64,000 bases of DNA from Prinia subflava. Its lineage: Eukaryota > Chordata > Aves > Passeriformes > Cisticolidae. A model generated the notes under the pieces. It saw only the letters and a program-made list of their open reading frames with translations, was not told the origin of the DNA and searched no databases. Positions 34,860 through 46,500 of the stretch are shown piece by piece. A program made the translations under genes and the position numbers. Position 1 is the stretch's first letter; each line of letters begins with the position of its first letter. Location: NCBI RefSeq assembly GCF_021018805.1, contig NC_086250.1:68645322-68709321 (forward strand), read 5' to 3'.

Positions 34860-37800
34860 ATTCATATGGAATTTACATGGGAATCTCTTTCATGAAAATC
34901 CAGCTGCACGTAAGTGCACTGTACATCCAGAAACTGGGATTCTGTTGTTTTGTCTGACATTACTGATGGTAGAAGCAGGCACGCTGCTGGCTTTTGGTGT
35001 GTCAGATCCTCGCTGTGCTCTGCAAGCCACGTGTGTCTCACCAAGTGCACACTTACCCACGCTGGCTTGTCAAAGCAGCTCAGCCTGCACAGAAAGACAT
35101 GGCCTCAGCGGGAGAAAATTAAGGTCATTTCCATCATTGAGCATTGAGGGTGATAGCAGGAATAACAGCAGAGTGTATACCTTGGATCCTGGGATGTTGT
35201 TCTGCCCACAGGGATGTGGACTATTTAGCTTACTTTCCAAAATGGCCAATAGACAGTAACAACTTCTGACTGACTCATAGCTCTGGAGGTCCAAGTATCA
35301 ATTTATTGAGCAGTCTGGTTCCTGATGCATTCATAAAGATAGTATCTTATAAGTGACTAAAAAATACCTTAAATATATTTAATTTTTTTTCTATTCACTG
35401 GCATCTGTGTCTTTTCAGAGACAGCAAATCTGGGGGCTTTCCAGGATTTGGAAATGTAGCAATTCCCTTTGCATTCAAAGCGTTTCACAGTACACAAAAG
35501 CCCAATATGCCATGATGGCATTTTATTATGTTCACTTTACCCATGGTACAAAAATTGTCTTGAGGACTGCCTTTGTACACCTATTTTGTCAAGTGCAACA
35601 TCGTGACCTTGCTTTCTGGAACCAGCTCAGGAATCGGACTGGGATAGTTGAATAAAATGCAGTCCACCAAAAGGAAAATATATGGTGGAAAACTTCTCTT
35701 CAGGAACTGTGTAACTGGGAGGTCTGTGAGATGGTCAGGGGCTCAGAAATTAGGCTCAGAAAGAGTGTGTTTCTTTTAGGAAGCAAGAGGCACTTCCACA
35801 CTCTAACAAACTTTTCTAACTTAGGTTTTGTTGTTGCCTTCTTTCCAGCTCAGTAATTGAGGCATCTCATTTTCACTTTGAAAGCAAAAATTCCTAGATT
35901 CAAATTGCAGATGAACTGGTTCCATCTCAGCTGTCTTGGAGGCATTTAAATACCACATAGAAAAATGCACTTTAAAATCCAGATGCTCCTTCTGCGTGTG
36001 TGCAGGAGGAGCTTATGACCCCCAGGATGTCCCGAGCCAAGTTCCACCAGAATCACACAGTATCTGACCAGGGCTGCTCCTGTCCCACACACCAAATATC
36101 TGTAATTAAGAGCCAATCATATTCTCTTCCCCAGCCATTCCCAGCCTCTGCTTCAATTCCTGGGCTTGAGAAATATCCAGTATGGATTCTGAACTTGTTG
36201 TTTCACTCCTCCTTCTTTTTGTCATTTTATGCAATTCATCTGCTGGGTCTATCAAAGATAAACTAGCACAAATCAATGAAAAAGATTTCAATCTTAATTG
36301 CCACTAATTCGTAATGGACTAATTAACTGAACACACTGTATCCTACAAAGCTTCTGTCCTTTGTTCTGCAGTTTTACTGTGCCATGTTTAATTGATTCTG
36401 GTAGCAGCCTATAATGGACTGCAAGAGCTCTCTTCATAAAATAATAAAATAAAAAGAAATTGTAAAAAGGGCTGACTGAATTGCATATGAAAAAAGGCAC
36501 GTTTCCAGCAGCTGGATGGAAATGTATCTTGTAAATTTTACCTTGGCTCGTAAAGCAAACACCTTTTACAACAATCTGCTCTACCACCCCCTCCTGTACA
36601 AAGCCAGCAGATAAGATTTATTGGAGAGATGTAAGAAAGAGATAAGGATACATTTAAATTGCTCTGAACTAAACTGTGATCCTAATAGCAGTGGCATAAA
36701 GACAGGCAATTGCCTGAAAGATGTCCCAGCATCATCAAAGGTATATAGTGTTGCTGCCTGAGCACATGCCTGCTCCTCTTACAGAAAAACCTGTGGAATT
36801 ATTCATTCTTCTGAATGTTGCATCAGAAGAAGAATAAATGATGATATTTTATTAGGGCACTGTGATTTATTAGAACATTCAGACTCTTTCACTGGTTTTT
36901 TTTTACAGATTTTAGACAGCTCACAAAACTCTGCCTATAACTGGACAAAGTTAGTTGTCACTCAACACTGCTTTTTATTTTGCCATTTGGCTGATACTTA
37001 ACCCTCCTTAGCTAGGTTTCAAAAGATCTTAAAGATATTTTTTTTTCACCAGTTAAATGAAATGCTGTGCTCCAAGGTCCTTATTCCTTCCCGTGTGTCA
37101 CATTTCTCTTTACACAACTGCAGAACTCTTTTGCGTAATTTATTTAAAAAATTATTTTTTTTTTTAACTCTGCTCACTTCAGAAATCTGAGATATGGTGC
37201 AAAAGCAGCACGGTTAGAGCTGAAATACTGAATTATTCTGGTGAGACATGGGCTGGAGGTGCCTATGATGGGATAAGAAAATCTTATGCAGGTTTTTCAG
37301 CTGGAGAAAATGTACCATGGAAAGACACAAATGAATCAGACAGAAAAAAAGATAATGAGCTATTAAGGCTGTTGAAAGGAAAATTCAATTGACTGTCATC
37401 TTTATACAAATTGTGAGAGTCAGGCTTGAAGTTACAGTGAAGAGGTCTGAGAGAGCAGAGATAATACTGCTAAAGTGCAGGGTTTTTTGGTGCTTTTTAG
37501 CATAGCCTTGTCCCATGTGTTAAATTACAGCCCTGTCCTACTTTCCCTTTGAGCAGCACCACGGAGATGCATTTTCATTTACTTGTTCCTTAGTGGTGTG
37601 TAACATCCACTTTGTGCAGAGATGCAAATAAATGTAAAAAGTGCAGGGAAATAGTGAACCCGAATCTTTGTGCCTTGTTTTGAGCTGAGACCCTCTCCTT
37701 TCAAGCTCTGCTCCCTTTCTCTGAGTGCCTTCTACCTTTTCATATTCAGATCATGCCTCATTTAGCTGAATTACTCAGGCCACCTTAGATTAATTATGCA

Positions 37801-38509
37801 ATTTGGCACTGATGCTGCTGATCTACCCCTTTCTGAGTGCTGTGTCAAAGAAGTCATAATATAAGCAGGATTTAAGCAGATATCTGCTAGCAAACAAGAA
37901 CACAGACTAGGAAATCTGGTATTTGCTATCACCTTGTTTTTTGTGATGAATTAGTGGATGTACTAAAATAATGATCCTGTGCATGTGCAATTTTGCTCCA
38001 CATTTTCCAAGCCCCATCCCTTCAATTCAAACTCCCATCCTCATTAATTTTCAGTGTGTGGTTCTGAGATTCAACTGAGAAAAGAGATCCCAAATATTTG
38101 CATAGAAACCTATGCTGTCATAAAAAAGTCTTTGAATAAGAGAAATCAATGTTTTTTAAAATATTATCTTCTTTTGTAGGCATTGCAAGTTAACCTGTCC
38201 CCAGAAATCCTAATCCAGCGACACATTTAAGCATCTACTTGCTTTAATCAGCTGCAGCAGTGAATAGGATCCTTGAAATGCTTAAATTTCAGCATATACT
38301 TAAGTTTCATGCTCAGTTAAATTTCTGCTGTATTATGTCAATGCTAAAGAGTGTCAGAGCTTAGAAAATCACAATCACATTAAAGCTGGATTCTTCCCTT
38401 TGCTTGCCTTTTTATTGTATGTTTAATATGTAACATTAATATTTATAAGCATATGGAAGGCATATTTACAAGCACTTCCCTGTAAATAAGATACTTGGAA
38501 TTATTATAG
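34860..38509. other. Unique sequence with a homeodomain-motif cluster, no gene seen
   Basis: No repeat family or supported exon is seen. The segment at about 36280-36560 is AT-rich with a dense set of TAAT cores (36293-36327) and an ATTGCATATGAA near 36479. This is suggestive of a conserved enhancer but not proof. Frames reach 104 codons (34945-35259) without recognisable domains. Confidence 0.5.
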
Positions 38510-38817
38510 CGTTTCTTGGTTTTATTTTTCTTCATCATTTTATGGTGTCTTTTCCCCCTTTCAGTAGTGTTTTCCTGAACTTTTACACTTTAGCTTTACC
38601 ATTCTTTTATTTCACCGAAAGAAGCAGCATCATTATTTCTTTTCTCGTTTTGAGCTGTTCTCTCTGTTTGTTTCCATTGACTTATTTCACCTTTTCTTCT
38701 TTAGTCTATTTAATTCAGTGTTTTCTACACTTTTGGCTTGTATTCCAATTTTCTTTTACTTTCTCTTTTTCATATCTTTCATGTTTTTTTTCTAGTTCTG
38801 TTGCTTTGCCTGGATTC
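38510..38817 (+). other. T-rich strand-asymmetric pyrimidine tract
   Basis: For about 300 bases the plus strand is roughly half T by eye, with many C and few G or A. It ends in TTTTTTTCTAG. The 92-codon frame here (38542-38820) reads like a string of membrane residues (Phe, Leu, Ser) only because T-rich codons encode hydrophobic residues. I therefore call no membrane protein. Confidence 0.7.
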
Positions 38818-41800
38818 TGATGTGCATCAATAGTGACAGATAATTGGTAAATAATGTAGCATTTTCCTTGGCAAAGACCACCATGAGAAAGTCATCCAAC
38901 ATTTCTGAGAGGGAGGGCTTAGGAAGTGGAATGCAAAAAAAAATGTACCCAAAAGATACTTTTCAATGTCAGACCTATAAAAATCTGCATATCTACAGGA
39001 GTAAAGATTTTAATTCCAAAGCAGAATCTTTACCCACAAAGAAACACAGAAATTACCTTGCTGTATATTTAATTTCTGGGGAATGATTTGCAAGCATTAG
39101 AAACCTTCATCCATTGGTTTTACCCTTTGCTGGTTGGAGGTGAAAATGGGAATGTTAAAAGCCTTAGCATATCAATGATCCAAAAAGAGCCTAAAAATCC
39201 CCCATTGTGGTGAAGTTTATTGTCTCATTGAAAGCTGTGACACCTGAAGGCTATTTTATCAGGTTCTGAGGGAACAAGAACCTTGCAGTTGTTTAATAGA
39301 TGTTTTTAATGTTTATTCAGTTGTCCTCTTAAAACCAGGAGGAGGAAGACGATTTTTACCATGCTTCACGCTAGTAGTGGTTGGAAGTATTTTGGACAAA
39401 GTTAAAAAAAACAAGAAATTAGATGTGTCAGTCCAGATGCAGCCCCCTGTGAGCCACCTCTGGTGCAGCTTTGGCTGTGAGGCAGGATAGCACTTAAAGC
39501 CAGACACCGTGGAGATATGAGGCCCTCACTCCTGGGCAAGTCTTCCTGGGTGATTTGCCCTAAACCCAGGGAATTTATGAAATCTCTGCTGCAGTCCTCT
39601 AAATCCGATATCCTTGTAGAAATACGTGTAGCCAGGCTGCCAATTTCAATGCCTCTTGAGAGCTTCTACTCTGCAGAAAATTCTGGCATAAAACATTTTA
39701 GGATAGATTCAGTCTCTTTTTCCAAAAGGAAAAGGATTTTCTTACAAACTGGAAGCATTGACTTTTGTCTAAATTGTCCTTAATACCACCCATTCAGAAT
39801 CATATTAAAAAATAATAAGAGCAGCAGATTGTTCTCACACTGTTCTTAAGTATAAGATGATAATTACGTATATTCCCAGGGTAGAAAAAAGCAAACCTCT
39901 TATGTTCCAGTCCTGACCCTCCCTTTAATATGTTACATTACCCAGATTAAATTGCATAACCTCTCTGTCCTTTAGATTAGCCTTCTGCAAGAGTATGGAA
40001 TACCATGCCTTGAAACATTTTTCATTAGTATTTAGTGACAAAAGTATGATTTTAATGCTTAAAATTTGCCCCCCTTTTTTTCTTAACAAGGAAATGTGAG
40101 GAATGTGGGGATGGGATATTTTTAAAATTGGCATGGCAAGTCTTTCAGTGGAATCCTAACCTGTAATGCTGGCTCTCTAAAGGGATCACCAGCTGCTGCA
40201 GCAAGCCTAATTAAAGCAAATATTGAATCAGACAAGTTTTACATGGATGTATAGTATATTGGTTTTTGATTATTCAACGAGAATTTCGACTAACCTTGTT
40301 TTCACTGACCTGTAAGAAAAAATTTATTCCCTTTAGGCTTACTATAGTGAAATCTCATAATTCCTCATTTCCACACATGAATACTCTCATCTTCCCTGAG
40401 AAATCCTTGCAATTTGTGTAGAAAAAGGTGCCTTTCAAAGTCAGGATTGAAACAAGAAATACAAGAAATGAGGAAAAAAAAAATCCCTCTGGCTTGAAAA
40501 ATATCTTGGGTTCTATTTATGATTCTGCATATGCCCAGGACAGCTATAAATGTTTTGACCACAAATTCGATGTAAACTATGTCTTGAGTTAAAGTCTGTC
40601 TTGTGATAATACCTGGGGCTTAGTCTGCCTGGCAGCTGGAGATAATCAAAGCCTTGCTTTGGATAGAATCAGAGAAACAATCTATATTTTGTCACTGATG
40701 CTTCAGTGCAAATAAGCAAGTAGGACATGGAGGCAATGCTACCTTTTCGTTTTAGAGGGTGTGCTTTAGAGCTGCCTAACACATCGTTTAACATCCATTC
40801 TGGAATGCAGCATTCTTAGCTTAACACTGAACATTCATTTCTGCCTGAATCTGTCTGAATTCTTCCTTCAGCCAGAGACTAACCTGCATCCTATTGTACT
40901 GGGCAAACGTGGAGTGCAGATGTCTCTCCCAAATGGACTCTTTCCTCCAGAGCCTCATGCACCACCAAACAAAATAATCAGTGTCAGAGGTACAAGGCAA
41001 TCATTTTATCTAAAGCCACCCACTCCTCTTTTGTTTTCCTGAGAAAATGGTGTGCTTTTTATTTTACATCCTCCTCTTCAGATCTGCAGATGTGAAACTT
41101 TAAATGCAGGGTATTAAAAAAAAAAAACAACATGAAAATTACAGAGCTTTGCAGTCAAGCACTATGTGTCTGCAATTCTACAAGAGAAGAGCAGAGATAA
41201 TTTTACATGTTACTTACAGACATCCATGTGATACAAAGAAAAATAATAACCTTTTCCACAAAAGAAAGTCAAAGATTGCTATCTGCGTTTAATACCAAAT
41301 ACTAGAAAATGAAAAGTGCATTAGTTTCTATGAAATAGATAAGCCTTTAAAATGACACTCTAAAGGGACATTTCTGTGAATAAAGCAAACTGTAAACAGA
41401 ATATCAGAAAATGCTTCTGAGCTGCTAGATCCAGCAGAGGTAGACACAAGAAATGATACAATGTGAACTCTAAACTTGTCAGAAATGGGTACTGTATTGG
41501 AAAACCAGCCAGAGGAACAATCCATTAGAAAATCCTCGAAAATCTAAGAAGAGTCCCCTCCGTGTCTAATTCTACAGTTATCTGATAAAAAACCTGGTAC
41601 ATTGCATCCTGCTGTCATACCTTGCTCTTTTTCGGTTTAATCATAGATTGCAGTTAAAACTGTGCCTGCAAAACTCAGTTTTTCTTCGATGGGACAGAAA
41701 TTCCCACTCTGATACAAAATTATTCCTGGTATAGGATATATTTGGCCTTCTATCTGACATACTCAGAAATAAAAATGGGTATATTTTCTTTCTGCAAATG

Positions 41801-42380
41801 TCAGGTTTATTATAAGCTTAATATATTATTGTTATTAATTGGTTTTCAGTAGCACTCAGAAGTCCCAGCAGAGCCTGAGAAACAAAGGAAGATATATTCT
41901 TTGTCCCAGAGATATGAAAGGATAGCAATAAAAAGGGAAACAAAGACAGAGATTTGTCTAAGACTGAAATCAGTGAATGGTCTTGGCTGGGTCCTTAGGT
42001 GTCCTGATCCCCATGGATTTTCTGCAAACCACCACTTTTTTGTCAAAGTGTTTTATGGCACCAAACTGTGAAGCAGAGCCACTGGAGTGAGGCCTGGAGT
42101 TCTGAAGAATAAATGTGTTCAGAGTTCTGGGAAGATAAGATAATCCGTATGCCTTCAAAGGCACATGGACCAGAAGTACATTTATTTAGACTCACATTAA
42201 TTTAGATTGACATAAAATTTAGAATATACAACACCTCAGGAATAATTGACACCCTTACCTGTATGTTTAGCACAAGGAAAAACTGATTGTGCAGCTTTTC
42301 CATGGAAAGTAATTTACTGCTTTGCTGATTTACAGTCTCTCAAAGTGGGACAGTGCTGCACTGGGGGATGAGGCACAGTT
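38818..42380. other. Unique AT-rich sequence, no gene seen
   Basis: No repeat family, RNA gene or supported exon is recognised. Open frames stay under 90 codons. Short A runs lie near 40473 and 41116. Confidence 0.58.
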
Positions 42381-42382
42381 TT

Positions 42383-42462
42383 CCCAGAGAATCTGTGGAT
42401 GCCCCATCCCTGGAATTGTTAAAGGCCAGGTTGGACTGGGCTCTGAAACCATTTGTGCCTGG
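42383..42462 (+). mobile_element. CR1 LINE 3' fragment (plus)
   Basis: The segment reads CCCAGAGAATCTGTGGATGC, CCCATCCCTGGAATTGTT and AAAGGCCAGGTTGGACTGGG. These are the plus-strand CR1 blocks usually written '...tgtggatgccccatccctggaagtgttcaaggccaggttgga...'. The tail beyond 'ctgggctctgaa' is missing. Confidence 0.85.
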
Positions 42463-42727
42463 AGAGCTGCTGATTTTGAGGAGGGGATGAGCTCTCTGGT
42501 GGGTACTAAAGGAGCCTATGGTGACTGGAATGAAATTCCACTGAAGATGAAATACCGGGGCCGAGTCAAGCTAGAGAACCTTTGGAAGAATAAGGAAATA
42601 TGGCTTATGACAAACAAATGAAGGAAATTAATAACCTGTTGTGGGAGCAGTAGTGGTCCTCAGATACCAAAATAACTGCTCCAGTGTGAAGATGGGGATT
42701 CTATTCCTCAGGCCAGTTCTGGAAAGG

Positions 42728-42972
42728 GTTAGAAATGAGTTTCAATCAAAGCAAAGACATTAGGGGATAAAATCCCTAAACAAACCCTCTTTTGAGCTGT
42801 GGACAGGGGAACATTGAGCAGACTGTCTGGGACACTGTGATGACTCCACCTCTGGAAATCTATGAGGAGACCTTAAACAAGCATCTGTCAGGACTAATAC
42901 ATCTGCTGCTGATGCCTCTTAGGGCAGGAGATAGCCTCTGAGATCCCTCCCATCCATATGAGGCTATGACAC
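42728..42972 (+). mobile_element. Older CR1 LINE 3' end, different subfamily
   Basis: The segment contains AGTTTCAATCAAAGCAAA near 42738, CACCTCTGGAAATCTATGAG near 42847, AAACAAGCATCTGTCAGGA near 42876, then GGGCAGGAGATAGCCTCTGA, GATCCCTCCCATCCATATGA and GGCTATGAC. The order and wording match the 3' end of older, reptile-wide CR1 subfamilies, which read roughly 'catctgtcagg...gggcaggg...gacctctcgaggtcccttccagccctatgattctatga'. It is more diverged than the other copies. I judge the subfamily from memory. Confidence 0.72.
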
Positions 42973-45048
42973 AGAGAAGAATAATTCACTTTTTATATTT
43001 GCAGAGATGTGAAAATAAATAATAACTGAAAGTCTAATCTTAGCAAAACTCAGAAGTCTAGGGGAAACACATATAAATCATTGGTACTAAAATAATTTAC
43101 ACTGCATTGCAAAGGTGCTCAGCACCTAGATAGTTAGGCAGCTTTTCATAATACCTCAACTGCAATTCAAATGTCAAGTCAAAACAGACTTGCCAAGTCT
43201 ACCAACCAACAATTTTGAGATTTTCTAGGTGAACTGCCATATGATTTTTGAAAAATAGAGCAAATAAGGAGGAGAAATAGTCACTCCTAACTTGTAAGGT
43301 GTCAGACCTTTGACTGTACGTGATCCATCATTGTGACAAAGACAACATTATATTAATTTACAGGGAATTTTATTGCTGAATCTACTTACTGCATAGTCAG
43401 TGCTACAATTTTGCATAGCCAGGCATCCACACATAGGGAAGAAATGGATATTTGAAGTATCTCTCCCCCCAAATAGCCCATGTTAGTTACCAGCATCAGT
43501 GCTATTTACTCTGGGAGCAAGCACTTGAACAAAACAGAGGCTGCCTACAACAGATTAAGAACAGATTAAAAACATTTGTTTTAAAAAGGTTAAACTGCAT
43601 ATGAATAATTTATTCAAAATGCTCCATGTAATTAGCAATACAGGAATTATTTGGTAATAACTAAACCATTACTGTGCACTTTCTGCATGAGCATAACAGC
43701 CTCTGCTGCCTGTCTGTGAAGGTGGTATGAGAATTCAGCAGCAGTTTCTCAGATAACTGCTTTTGCACAAGCACTTTTGGTGCTGCTGAAGCTATTTTGG
43801 CTCGATTAACAGCACCAGGTGCCCTACATAAGAATATTATTTTTAATTGGTTTTAATGCTTCTTTCACTGATTGGTATGAGTTCAAACCCTGTCCTGGGG
43901 GGTTTGAGCTACAATACTTGTGCTAAGGCTTTACAGTTACCTTTCTCAGGGTGATGCCTAAATAGTGCATCTCTTTTGCTGGCATATCCACATTTATCTC
44001 AGGTTCTGAAATGCTTTTAGTCATAATTTAAAAGCTTCTTTCTGTGATGGCCATCACCCTTAGGTTTATAAGGCTTTTATTGTGGCACCCCATTAGAGCT
44101 ATTGTTTGTTCTTTTATTCGCCTTCATTCAGTGCATGTGTGGGTGAAGGGGCTGACAGACATTTGGCTTGTTTTGAGTGCTCCCATCTGTGCTTCACAGA
44201 GTGCACAGAAGATCAGGGAGGTGAAGGAAGAGCAAGGACAAAGAATGGTCTAAAATCTTGGACAGAAATTTCTCAGGAAGCAGCAAGTGGCAAAAGTTGA
44301 ACTAAGGTACAAGGCAAATTCTTCCTTAGACATTTTCAAATAAAGCTCCTAATTTCAGAAGCACAGACCATTTTTGGTTCCTCAAATGTCACTGGGTGAT
44401 GAATACAGAAACTTCCAGATGTTTTATTCATCTCCAGTTTAGGCTTTATCAAACTTGACTGAACCTGTTTGTCTCAACACCATCACCATCCTTTGTTATT
44501 TGGGTGCATATGGTGGGATCTCAGGGTTCTAAAGTTTCCAGGATTCTAAATCTCAGATCTGTGGACATACATCAATGCTTAACTCCAGATGCTGTACTTC
44601 AAAAGAACCTTGTCTGGTGTAGTCAGGGGTTTGGAGATGTTGGAACAATGTCCAATAAGGCATTTAAAGCTCTCTGCTCTCTGGTGGAGAGGTCTAGACC
44701 CTAACACTGGCCTACCAAAGGGAGAAATCTGATTTAAGGGAGAGTATGGGTTAAAGGGCAAGCCAGGAAGGGCATGATGCAGCAGGCAGCATAAAAAGAA
44801 ATGAGAGACAAACCTCAGCCAGATTAATACTGGACTTTTGGCTGGACATAAGCACAGGACAGAGAACAGAGAGATAATAGGGTTTTACTGTCCAACTGAG
44901 GTAAAGCTGCCCCATGGCAAAGGCCAGGTTCTCAACAGCTTCTCTGATTTTGATGTAGTGTGGCATTAAGGATTAGGCATTGTTGTGAGGTGCAGGAAAA
45001 AAATGTTCAAGATCAGTCCAAATGGAGCCCAAACTTGACTTTTCACTT
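42973..45048. other. Unique sequence with AT-rich candidate regulatory block, no gene seen
   Basis: No repeat family is recognised. The block at about 43560-43860 is AT-rich with GAATAATTTATTC (a perfect palindrome near 43604) and TGTAATTAGC. An inverted repeat (TCAAACCC at 43883-43890 with GGGTTTGA at 43900-43907) follows. Frames are at most 71 codons. Confidence 0.5.
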
Positions 45049-45051
45049 AAG

Positions 45052-45415
45052 ACTCATGGAATAGCCTGGATTGGAAAGGATTTTAAGCATCATCTGGTTC
45101 CTCCTGTCATGGGCAGGGGCACCTTCCACTAGACCAAGTTGCTCAGAGCCCCATCCTACCAGGCCATGGACTCTTCCAGAGATGGGGCAGCCACAGCTTC
45201 CCTGGGCAACCTGTGCTAGGGCCTCAGCACCTTCAGAGGAAAGAATTTTTTGGTAATATCTAATCTAAACCTATTATCTTTCAGTTTGAATTCATTCCCC
45301 CTTGTCCTGTCACTCCATGCACTTGTAAATAGTCTTCCTCCACCTTTCTTGCAGGTTCTCTTCATAGTTTAGTCTCTTTCCAAGGCTCAACAATCTTTCC
45401 CACCCTTTAACACAG
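45052..45415 (-). mobile_element. CR1 LINE 3' part, 5'-truncated
   Basis: Minus-oriented CR1 beginning with CTCATGGAATAGCCTGGATTG. It then has 'gtcatgggcaggggcacc', 'ccactagaccaagttgctcagagccccatcc', 'gatggggcagccacagcttcc', 'gggcaacctgtgctagggcctcagcacc', 'ttcattcccccttgtcctgtcactcc' and 'cctccacctttcttgcaggttc', in the consensus order. Moderate divergence, no intact frame. Confidence 0.95.
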
Positions 45416-45763
45416 ATGGGATGACACCAACACAAAGATCAGTTATCTACTAGGGTGCCATAAACTAAAAATGTCCATAAAGACACTTGTGAGCAGTTTT
45501 GACCTGTAATATTTTTGGTCCTTGCTGATTGCTTTGTTTTTACTCCTCCTAAAACTTAGTGAAAACTTAATGCATACATCTCTGTGAAGGTTGAGGATCA
45601 ATTAAACTGTTCGTTTTGCCAAACATTGTCAAACAATTATAAGCACACTTAGAGCTTCTTTGCTGTCACCCATTGCTCAGTGCCATGAAAGCCTGAAAAA
45701 CACTTTGCAGATATCTGAGTGTTGTTGTTTACATGCTGAAACCTAAGATGAAACCGTGGGCTC
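45416..45763. other. Short unique interval, no gene seen
   Basis: About 350 bases of AT-rich sequence between the CR1 copy and the LTR. I see no signal in it. Confidence 0.6.
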
Positions 45764-46500
45764 TGTCTTGGGTTGAAAAATGTAATCAAAAATGTGTATT
45801 CTATTTTCATCTGTTGAAGCCAGTTGGGAGATATTGTTCCTTATCTCTTGTAACTCCAGGGGGAGAAGAGGGCGATGCCTTCTGTTAATGGACACCTGAT
45901 AACACCAGATAAGGCAGGGCCTCCTTATCTCTTCCTGCACCCATCCTCCTCCAAGGGACATCCCCTGTGAATGGGCCATTGAAGGCTCTCACAGGACTGA
46001 TAACATCACCTCATCCCATTGGGAGATGCTCCACCCAGCGGGAGGAGCCAAAGCCTTTCCACCGGGATAAAACAGCAATCCCAAACACCAATTTAGCTGG
46101 TTTTACACTAAATTCTTGGGGGAATACTGGACCCATCTCACCAGCACTGGACCCTTTCTTTCTACAGGATCATCTCTACTTCACAGAAAAACATCTGTTA
46201 CTCCAGGAGGACTTATTTGGACTTCCAACACCCTGACAACAACAGGGTGTCAGGTCGTATCTCTGACTCTGTCAGGGTTTTCTAGGACTTTTGTTTGTTT
46301 GCTTGTTTGTTTTTTTGTACCACTGCATTTGTGTTTTTTGATATTCCTAGTAAACAACTGTTATTCCTATTCCTATATTTTTGTCTGAATGCCCCTAATT
46401 GCAAAATTGTAATAATTTGGAGGGAGGGGTTTTTACATTTTCCATTCCAAGGGAAACTCCAGCTTTCCCTGACAGATACCTGTCCTTCCAAACCAAGACA
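45764..46500 (+). mobile_element. Solo LTR of an endogenous retrovirus (perfect 8-bp TIR)
   Basis: The 737-bp element begins TGTCTTGG and ends CCAAGACA, a perfect 8-bp terminal inverted repeat with TG...CA ends. It carries a TATA-like GATAAAAC at 46066-46073 and an AGTAAA polyadenylation-type signal at 46349-46354. The likely layout is U3 45764-46095, R to about 46370, and U5 to 46500. A hairpin (ACACCCTG at 46228-46235 with CAGGGTGT at 46243-46250) lies in the presumed R region. No gag, pol or env sequence flanks it, so it is a solo LTR. The four flanking bases are GCTC on the left and GCCC on the right, matching at 3 of 4. The target duplication is therefore imperfect or uncertain, and the virus class is not decided. 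Its overall look is familiar from songbird LTRs. Confidence 0.85.

Noticed and set aside
38542..38820. Apparent multi-pass membrane protein of 92 codons
   Set aside because: Hydrophobic only because the strand is T-rich; no start context or conserved motif.
43880..43910. tRNA-like B box (GTTCAAACC)
   Set aside because: No A box at the right distance and no cloverleaf; it is part of a simple inverted repeat.
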